NCBI GenBank assembly: GCA_039583705.1
Contig: JAVKSM010000015.1
Span: forward strand, 1 to 36,145
Direction: 5' to 3'
Length of the DNA: 36,145 bases
DNA from: JAVKSM01 sp039583705
GTDB lineage: Bacteria; Actinomycetota; Actinomycetes; Mycobacteriales; Pseudonocardiaceae
The notes beneath the pieces were generated by a model, which saw nothing but the letters and a program-made list of their open reading frames with translations, had not been told where the DNA came from and made no database searches. Each line of letters begins with the position of its first letter. Position 1 is the first letter of the stretch. A program made the position numbers and the translations under genes. Positions 30,956 through 36,145 of the stretch are shown here, piece after piece.

Positions 30956-32134
30956 TCATGCCGCCACCGCCGCCTCAGCGTCGTAGCCGTAGATCCACTC
31001 CTGGTCGCCGAGCGTTGCGTGCGCTGCCAGCACGGCGTCGCGGGTGCGCTGCTCGGGGCCGTCAGGAAGATGCAGAGCCGTGGTGTTCGCGCGGGCCGTC
31101 CGGTGCACCTGCGCGGTCCGCGGCTTGCGGGCGTTCTGGTACCGGGCCAATGCCGCCGGGATCGCGTCGAGGGACACCTCGCGCAGGCACGCGGCGAGCG
31201 CGAGCGCGTCCTCGATCGCCTGGTTCGCGCCCTGGGCGAGGAACGGGAGCATCGGATGCGCGGCATCACCGACCACCGTGGCCCGGTCCGTGCTCCATCG
31301 GGGCAGCGGCTCCCTGTCGTGCAGTGCCCAGCGGCCGAGGGCGTCCGCGGCCGAGGTCACCGCGCGGACCTCGGGATGCCAGTCGAGGTAGGCCGCCGCG
31401 AGATCGGCCGGGTCGCCCTGTGCCGACCAGGACTCCGCCGCCCAGTGCGGATCGGGGATCGTGGCAGCCAGGCTGATCCGGCGGCCGCCGTCGACCGGGT
31501 AGCAGACGCAGTGCCTGCCCGGGCCCAGCCACAGCACCACCTTCGGTTCCCGGAGCAGGAACGGCAGCCGGCCGGCGGGCAGCAGAGCCCGGTAGATGCA
31601 CTGCCCCGAGTACCGCGGCTCGTCGCGGACCAGCAGGTCACGGACCCGGGAGTGGATGCCGTCCGCGCCGATGACCACGTCGGCGGTGACGCTGGACCCG
31701 TCGGCGAACTGCAACCGCACACCGTCGCACCGCTCCACGACAGCGGTGCAGCGCAGTCCGAGGTGCACGGTCCCCGCCGGGACCCGCTCCACCAGGCCGC
31801 GGTGCAGGTCCGCGCGTAGGACCGTGTAATACGGGGCGCCGAAGAGCTGCTCGCATGCCTGGCCGAGTGGAGTGCGACGCAGCACCGAGTTGTCGTCCCA
31901 CCGGCGCATCTCGATCGCCCTCGGCCGGACCGCGGTCTCGCGCAGCCACTCACCCAGCCCGAGCCGGTGCAGCAGTCGCGCCGCGTTCGGCGCGACCTGC
32001 ACCCCGGCCCCGACCTCGCCGAGCAGCCGGGCCTGCTCGAACACCTCGCAGCGCAGGCCGCTGTGGACCAGCGCCGCCGCCACGGTGAGACCGGCGATCC
32101 CGGCCCCTACCACGGCAACGCGAATCTGCTCCAT
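30956..32134 (-). CDS. FAD-dependent salicylate/6-hydroxynicotinate-type monooxygenase
   Basis: 392 residues from ATG 32134, with GAGG five bases upstream; GTG 32140 is two codons earlier. VVGAGIAGLTVAAAL (near 8-22), the DG motif VVIGADGIHSRVR (near 155-167) and GDAAHPMLPFLAQGANQAIEDA (near 285, split around the FAD ribityl loop) define the salicylate hydroxylase-like group. These enzymes do ring hydroxylation, often ipso with loss of CO2 from benzoates. An aminohydroxybenzoate is the likely substrate here, either adding OH as recalled for 3,4-AHBA hydroxylation in cremeomycin, or oxidative decarboxylation. Confidence 0.85.
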   Translation of the reverse strand: MEQIRVAVVGAGIAGLTVAAALVHSGLRCEVFEQARLLGEVGAGVQVAPNAARLLHRLGLGEWLRETAVRPRAIEMRRWDDNSVLRRTPLGQACEQLFGAPYYTVLRADLHRGLVERVPAGTVHLGLRCTAVVERCDGVRLQFADGSSVTADVVIGADGIHSRVRDLLVRDEPRYSGQCIYRALLPAGRLPFLLREPKVVLWLGPGRHCVCYPVDGGRRISLAATIPDPHWAAESWSAQGDPADLAAAYLDWHPEVRAVTSAADALGRWALHDREPLPRWSTDRATVVGDAAHPMLPFLAQGANQAIEDALALAACLREVSLDAIPAALARYQNARKPRTAQVHRTARANTTALHLPDGPEQRTRDAVLAAHATLGDQEWIYGYDAEAAVAA

Positions 32135-32170
32135 GCCCACCTCGCAACCGACGCCTCACAGGAGAGGGAC

Positions 32171-33487
32171 TCAGTAATAGAGAAGCGCTTTGCTCCAGTC
32201 CTCGTCGGCGCCGAACAGGCCCCTGGGCTTGACCACGTCGTGGGTCCTGGTGAGCACGTCGGTGGGGACCAGGCTCCCCGGCGCCAACCCGACGACATCG
32301 CTGCGCACCCCGAGCTGCTCGCCGATCCGCGCGGTGAGCGCGGCGACCGCGGCGTCCCGGTGCTGCTCGGCGACCTCGATCTGCACGGTCAGCACGTGCT
32401 CCTGCGCCCTGGCGCGCCAGAACAGCACGCCGTACCGGTCCGGGAGCCCGAAGACGATCTCTTCCAGCCGGTGCTCGGTGACCGGGATCCCGCCCACGGG
32501 GTAGCCGAGCGCGGCCCGGCCGAGCACCCGTACGGTGGGTAGCTGCCATCCGCAGTCGCAGTCGGAGTAGTCGAGCTCGACGGTGTCCTGCAGGTTGTAG
32601 CGGACCAGCGGCATGGCCTCCCGGTACAGGGTGGTGGCCACCAGCTCACCGCGTCCCTCGGTGCTCAGCCTGCCGGTCTCCGGGACGTACACCTCGAACA
32701 CCACCCGGTCCGCCCACAGGTGCAGCCGCCCCGCCGGGCACTCGCCGGCCAGGCTGCCGGTCTCCGTGGAGCCGTACTCCTCGACCACCGGCACCCCCCA
32801 GAGCTGGCTGATCCGGCGGCGCCGGGGGATGCTCAGCGGCTCGCCCCCGACGAACAGCCCGCGCAGCGCGGGGAAGTCGGCCTGGGGGTCGAGCCCTGCT
32901 GCCCACGCTGCCGCCGCCCAGAGCAGGCATTCGGTCGGCACCGACCAGGTGATCGTCACCCTGAGGTCGCGCAGCACCCGCACCACCCGCGAGTACGGCG
33001 TCGCCAGTGACCGGTTGTCACCAGGCACCACGGTCGCCCCGCAGCGCCGGCCCGCGGCATGCGCGAGGTGGCCGGTGAGCAGCAGCGCGTACGGGGTGCG
33101 GACCAGGAACATGTCGGTCGGCAGGATCCCGATCGTCTTCCTGGCGAACCGCTCGACGAGGTCCACCCAATCCTGTGCGGTGTAGTAGGACGCCGTCGGC
33201 GTGCCCGCCGTCCCGCTGGACTCGTGGTAGGTGGCCAGCCGCTCCCTGTCGACCGCGAGCAGGCCGAAAGGGTAGTTGTCCCGCAGGTCCTGCTTGCTGG
33301 TCAGCGGCACCCCGTCGAGATCGTCCAGCGTGCTCGGCGGCGTCGCCGAGGCGAACCGGCTGCGGTAGAACGGCGAGCGGGCTGCCCAGGACAGCGACGT
33401 CGGCAATTGGCGCAGCTGCAGCTCGCGCAGCCGCTCGGGACCGTCCCACTGGCCGAGCTGGGGGAGTGGCCGCAGGGTCCGGGTCAT
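32171..33487 (-). CDS. PaaK-type aryl-AMP/CoA ligase
   Basis: 438 residues from ATG 33487, chosen because GAGGAG lies six bases upstream; ATG 33520 lacks a ribosome site. Phenylacetate-CoA-ligase-like adenylation domain: P-loop ESSGTAGTPTASYY (near 85), EEYGSTETG (near 235) and LVRYNLQDTVEL (near 295), then the small C-terminal domain ending DVVKPRGLFGADEDW. A CxCGW segment (near 313) is a typical PaaK metal-binding site. It activates an aryl acid as AMP ester and may transfer it to CoA or directly to another molecule. NatL2/BomJ-type ligases of benzoxazole clusters use 3-hydroxyanthranilate this way. Context fits, but substrate is unproven. Confidence 0.85.
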   Translation of the reverse strand: MTRTLRPLPQLGQWDGPERLRELQLRQLPTSLSWAARSPFYRSRFASATPPSTLDDLDGVPLTSKQDLRDNYPFGLLAVDRERLATYHESSGTAGTPTASYYTAQDWVDLVERFARKTIGILPTDMFLVRTPYALLLTGHLAHAAGRRCGATVVPGDNRSLATPYSRVVRVLRDLRVTITWSVPTECLLWAAAAWAAGLDPQADFPALRGLFVGGEPLSIPRRRRISQLWGVPVVEEYGSTETGSLAGECPAGRLHLWADRVVFEVYVPETGRLSTEGRGELVATTLYREAMPLVRYNLQDTVELDYSDCDCGWQLPTVRVLGRAALGYPVGGIPVTEHRLEEIVFGLPDRYGVLFWRARAQEHVLTVQIEVAEQHRDAAVAALTARIGEQLGVRSDVVGLAPGSLVPTDVLTRTHDVVKPRGLFGADEDWSKALLYY

Positions 33488-33533
33488 CACGTGCTCCTCG
33501 TTTCTCACCAGGACGGTCATCGGCTCGGGGGGC

Positions 33534-34637
33534 TCATTGCTCGATGCAGAACTCGTCGATCGGATAGCCGACGTGGCGTTGCTCGGTGGGCAGGTAGCCG
33601 AGCATCGCGACGCCTGCGGTCAGCTCTGTCACGTTCAGCACCGCGCCGCCGGGGCCGAGCACCCGCACGTGCCAGTCGTCCTGCACGATGAGGTTCACCG
33701 CCAGGCCGGACGGGGCGACGGCGTCGATCGCGAGCAGCGGGCGGGTCTCGATCTTGACCCGGCCCACGGCCGCCATCCGGGTGCGTCCTGCCGAGTCGAC
33801 GGCGAGCACCTTGCTGCCGGACCGCAGCTCGCTCAGGTAACTGGTGCGGCCGCCGCCCGCGAGCGTGTAGGAGTGCAGCGCCCCGGCGTTGACCCGGAAC
33901 GGGCGGGTGGGCATGTAGGGCAGCGGGTGGGTCTCGCTGCAGCCCAGCACCATCCCGGTGGAGTGCGAGCCGACCAGGATCCCCTCGTCGGGACGGAAGT
34001 GGGTGCAGGTGTCCACACAGGCCCGTTCGCCCATCCCGACCCGGCGGATACCGGTGACCTCCAGCTCGACCAGCCGCAGGTCGGCAGGACGCTCGCTGGC
34101 AGCCGCCTTGAGGCTGGTGGCGTCGCCGACCGCGCGGGGCGCGAGCATCACGCCGTCCGAACCATGCTCCAGGACACCGAACACGATCTCGGCTTCCTCG
34201 ATGTCGGCGACCGCGGTGATGATGCTGCCCTGTGCCTTGTCCGCGGCGGCGAGCACGATCTCCAACGGGATCTTGGTGGGGTCGCGGAACAGCAGCGCGG
34301 CCCAGCGCTCGGTCCTGGCCGCCTCACAGGCCAGCTCCAGGCTGGCCACGTCGGTGATCTCCACGAACCGTCCGAACTCGACGTCCGGGTGCGCCGCGGC
34401 CAGCTCGGCGCGGCGGGTGGAGACCAGTTCGTCAAGGAGCACGACGTCGGCCACCGAGAGGTCCTCGGGCAGTGTGGCCCCCTCGGGGAACAACACCTTC
34501 GTCGTGGTCGGCGGCAGCTTCTCGAGGTCGGCGAGATCGGCGGAGACGATGCCGTCCACCCGCTGGTGCACGGCCTCCTCGACGATCGCGGTTTTCAGGC
34601 CGTTGGCCTCTCGGATGTCCAGCCAGCAGAGCTTCAC
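33534..34637 (-). CDS. 3-dehydroquinate synthase II-like, GriH-type 3,4-AHBA synthase
   Basis: 367 residues from GTG 34637 with GGGAAG seven bases upstream. The chain begins KLCWLDIRE, as AroB'/GriH proteins do, and carries the family blocks SIITAVADIEEAEIVFGVLEHGSDGVML, GERACVDTC, GILVGSHSTGMVLGCSETH and RPFRVNAGALHSY (split here). The archaeal version converts an aldolase product to 3-dehydroquinate by NAD-dependent oxidative deamination and cyclisation. The actinomycete paralog GriH uses the same kind of intermediate to make 3-amino-4-hydroxybenzoate. The secondary-metabolite context and adjacent GriI-type aldolase favour the GriH role. Confidence 0.88.
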   Translation of the reverse strand: MKLCWLDIREANGLKTAIVEEAVHQRVDGIVSADLADLEKLPPTTTKVLFPEGATLPEDLSVADVVLLDELVSTRRAELAAAHPDVEFGRFVEITDVASLELACEAARTERWAALLFRDPTKIPLEIVLAAADKAQGSIITAVADIEEAEIVFGVLEHGSDGVMLAPRAVGDATSLKAAASERPADLRLVELEVTGIRRVGMGERACVDTCTHFRPDEGILVGSHSTGMVLGCSETHPLPYMPTRPFRVNAGALHSYTLAGGGRTSYLSELRSGSKVLAVDSAGRTRMAAVGRVKIETRPLLAIDAVAPSGLAVNLIVQDDWHVRVLGPGGAVLNVTELTAGVAMLGYLPTEQRHVGYPIDEFCIEQ

Positions 34638-34711
34638 GGGTTTCTTCCCTACCAATGGTGGCGGATCGTGCGGTCGTGGTGGATCGGTGTGGTGTGTCAG
34701 CCGGGTGCGGG

Positions 34712-35530
34712 TCAGCCGGCTGCCACCGAGAGCTGTTCCGGGACGTACACCGGGGTCGGTTCCCGATGCACCAGGTCCGCGACCATGCGGGCGGTCGTGC
34801 CGGGGTCGGCGGACTGGAAGATGTTGCGGCCCATCGCCACCCCACCCGTCCCGCCGCGCAGCACGTCGGTGACGTAGCACCGCAGCTCGGCCGCCGTGGC
34901 CAGCGAGGGGCCACCCGCGATGATCACTGGGACCGGGCAGGCCCGGACGATGTCGGCCATCGCGGCCACCGAGCCCGGGGCCACGGTCTTGACGATGTCG
35001 GCGCCGAGGTCGGCGGCCAGGGTGACAGCGTGCGCGACCAGGTCGGGGTCGTGCGGGTCGCCGATCTGTGGGCCACGCGGGTACACCATGGCGAGCAGCG
35101 GCACGTTCCACCGCTCACAGGCCTCGGACACCGCGGCCATGTCCGCGATCTGGCGACCCTCGTCCAGCGCACCGAGATTGACGTGCACGCTCACCGCGTC
35201 GGCACCGATCCGCAGCGACTCCTCGACGCTGGCGACGAGGTACTTGGCATCCGGATCCACCGCGTGCACGGTGCTCGCCGAGAGGTGCACGATCAGCGAG
35301 GTCTCGGTGAACCACGCCGGGTCGACGTGCCGCAGGCTGCCCTTGTGCAGCACCACGGCGTCCACGCCGTTGGCCGCCAGGGCGCCGACCAGGCGGTTCA
35401 GTGTGCCGCCCGAGGTTATCGGGCCCGTGGTGACCGAGTGGTCCAGTGGCACCACCAGCATCCGCCGGCCGCCGTGCCGGTAGAGGCGCCGGAGCCGAAC
35501 CTGGCGGGCAAACGTATAGTTGATCGGCAT
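34712..35530 (-). CDS. DhnA-type class I aldolase, GriI-like
   Basis: 272 residues from ATG 35530, with AGGAAAGGA eight bases upstream. TIM barrel of the ADH-synthase/GriI family: Asp30-His31 in VVPLDHSV, Tyr149 in MVYPRGP, Schiff-base Lys180 in ADIVKTV, phosphate-binding IIAGGPS and GGVAMGRNIFQ. GriI joins L-aspartate semialdehyde to dihydroxyacetone phosphate to give the C7 precursor that GriH turns into 3,4-AHBA. It precedes the GriH-like gene by 74 bp in the same run. Confidence 0.88.
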   Translation of the reverse strand: MPINYTFARQVRLRRLYRHGGRRMLVVPLDHSVTTGPITSGGTLNRLVGALAANGVDAVVLHKGSLRHVDPAWFTETSLIVHLSASTVHAVDPDAKYLVASVEESLRIGADAVSVHVNLGALDEGRQIADMAAVSEACERWNVPLLAMVYPRGPQIGDPHDPDLVAHAVTLAADLGADIVKTVAPGSVAAMADIVRACPVPVIIAGGPSLATAAELRCYVTDVLRGGTGGVAMGRNIFQSADPGTTARMVADLVHREPTPVYVPEQLSVAAG

Positions 35531-35571
35531 CCGCTGTCCTTTCCTCCATGTCAGGGCCGGTCCGCCGGCAG

Positions 35572-35605
35572 GCCGGTCCGCTCCTCATGCCGGTCCGCTC
35601 CTCGT
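35572..35605. repeat. 17-bp tandem repeat at the 3' end of the ACT-domain gene
   Basis: GCCGGTCCGCTCCTC followed by AT (35572-35588) or GT (35589-35605), with a 9-base partial third copy after it. It encodes the last residues of the ACT protein and its stop codon, and may have altered the original C-terminus. Confidence 0.8.
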
Positions 35606-35989
35606 GCCGGTCCGGCTGAATTCGTGCGGGCGTTGCCCACACCGGGCCGAGTCGGTCACGTCCAGTCCGAACTCGTCGTGCAGCAGCCGCACCGCGCCCA
35701 GCACGCGATCTGCCGGGATGACGACCGACGTGCGTATCTGAGAGGTCGAGAGCCAGCTCGTGGGGATAGCCGCCGCGCTCAGCGTCGAAAGCATCCTGGC
35801 GGTGTGCTCCGGGCGGTTGAGCAACCCCATTCCGATGAGTGAGAGCTTTCCGACGTCCTCATCGCAATGAATGGTGGCGTTCCATCCGGCCAGCGTGTCG
35901 CGGACCGTGGGAATTGCCACGTCGGCGTCCTTTCTGCGCATGGTGAAACCCATCCGGAACTCGTTCTCGTAAGGTCCGGACCGGGCCAC
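35585..35989 (-). CDS. Stand-alone aspartokinase-type ACT-domain protein
   Basis: 134 residues from GTG 35989; ATG 35953 is an alternative, and neither has a clear ribosome site. The sequence matches only the regulatory C-terminal part of aspartate kinase: the end of ACT1 (GFTMRRKDADVAIPTV) and ACT2 (KLSLIGMGLLNRPEHTARM, LSTSQIRTSVVIPADRVLGAVRLLHDEFGLD). No kinase domain is present upstream; transposase coding lies there instead. It may be a truncated aspartokinase cut by the insertion, or a free regulatory subunit for aspartate-semialdehyde supply to the GriI-type aldolase. The tail is encoded by a 17-bp repeat. Confidence 0.65.
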   Translation of the reverse strand: MARSGPYENEFRMGFTMRRKDADVAIPTVRDTLAGWNATIHCDEDVGKLSLIGMGLLNRPEHTARMLSTLSAAAIPTSWLSTSQIRTSVVIPADRVLGAVRLLHDEFGLDVTDSARCGQRPHEFSRTGTRSGPA

Positions 35990-36007
35990 CAGAGGACCGT
36001 ATTTAAA

Positions 36008-36145
36008 TTACTCACTTTTCTGGTCGGTTTCGTCCATCGATTTCTTGATGGTGTAGTTCCAGTCACCATGAAACTTGTGCTTGGTGAGGGGGATCAGCTT
36101 CATCTCCTGGTCGGTCACCTTGATCCCTTTCTCGTAGACGCCGTG
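36008..36145 (-). mobile_element. C-terminal end of a probable ISAzo13-family transposase, cut by window edge
   Basis: An open frame of 45 codons enters from the window edge and ends in TAA at 36008. Its sequence has KGIKVTDQEMKLIPL and HKFHGDWNYTI, a close match by recall to the invariant C-terminus of ISAzo13 (DDE) transposases. The catalytic part is beyond the window. Its A/T-richer codons (AAG/AAA, GAA, ATC) differ from the cluster genes, which supports foreign origin. The insertion-sequence end should lie between 36007 and the ACT gene, but no terminal repeat was identified. Confidence 0.6.

Noticed and set aside
33534..35530. Aldolase and DHQ-synthase-II pair as a primary shikimate-pathway bypass
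   Set aside because: Possible in archaea, but in actinomycetes such pairs serve 3,4-AHBA formation; the co-transcribed ligase, hydroxylases and exporter support secondary metabolism.
35974..35983. 10-bp palindrome GGTCCGGACC as an IS terminal repeat or operator
   Set aside because: It lies within the coding frame of the ACT protein, is short for a GC-rich genome, and no partner copy was found.
1..36145. tRNA, rRNA, riboswitch or CRISPR features
   Set aside because: No cloverleaf-type, rRNA-like or repeat-spacer sequence was recognised by reading both strands; a covariance-model scan would be needed to exclude small RNAs.

Overview
A GC-rich actinobacterial chromosome segment. Evidence for this is the strong G/C third-position bias, frequent GTG starts, ATGA/GTGA/TGATG gene overlaps, a three-helix QcrA, a di-heme QcrC, a PDWY-type QcrB, and a DrrAB/TetR export module. 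A Pseudonocardiales-type actinomycete fits best, but this is inference and no rRNA or tRNA is present to settle it.

Layout. (1) 1-9981, central metabolism. A minus-strand pair with a 1-nt overlap encodes a D-lactate/glycolate-type FAD plus Fe-S dehydrogenase (cut by the window edge) and a PoxB-like pyruvate:quinone oxidoreductase. Divergent to it lie an SDR and a GH15 glucoamylase/trehalase-like enzyme. Then come a GPR1/FUN34/YaaH acetate transporter and a mandelate-racemase-type enolase-superfamily enzyme. (2) 10029-18312, a compact respiratory island: qcrC-qcrA on the minus strand and, divergently, ctaC-ctaD-(membrane protein)-(CtaG-like)-qcrB-(PCuAC-like lipoprotein). All metal ligands are visible, but the subunit I lacks the usual proton-channel residues, and no subunit III is encoded here. 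(3) 18314-22213, an accessory minus-strand block: a lipoprotein, a frameshifted DUF4396 membrane protein, a small HEPN-like protein, and an SMC/RloC-like ATPase with a CPVC zinc-hook motif and a C-terminal HEPN-like domain. This is a candidate defence cassette. (4) 22588-36007, a natural-product cluster: a macrolide-type glycosyltransferase, DrrAB-like ABC exporter and divergent TetR, then a ten-gene minus-strand run. (5) 36008-36145, the tail of a probable ISAzo13-family transposase, which flanks the cluster.

How the cluster genes could work together. A DhnA-type aldolase and a DHQ-synthase-II-like enzyme are the two-enzyme 3-amino-4-hydroxybenzoate (3,4-AHBA) pathway (GriI/GriH type), with a stand-alone aspartokinase ACT module beside them. 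A PhzD-type isochorismatase and an EntA-type dehydrogenase are the last steps to 3-hydroxyanthranilate. A PaaK-type ligase plus an amidohydrolase-like protein match the ester-forming and cyclising pair recalled from benzoxazole pathways (NatL2/NatAM, BomJ/BomN). The most economical hypothesis is a benzoxazole or related o-aminophenol-derived metabolite that could draw on two different o-aminophenol acids. It would be tailored by two flavin hydroxylases, with an allene-oxide-cyclase-like barrel protein and possibly a glycosyltransferase, and exported by DrrAB under TetR control. No PKS, NRPS or ADIC synthase lies in the window.
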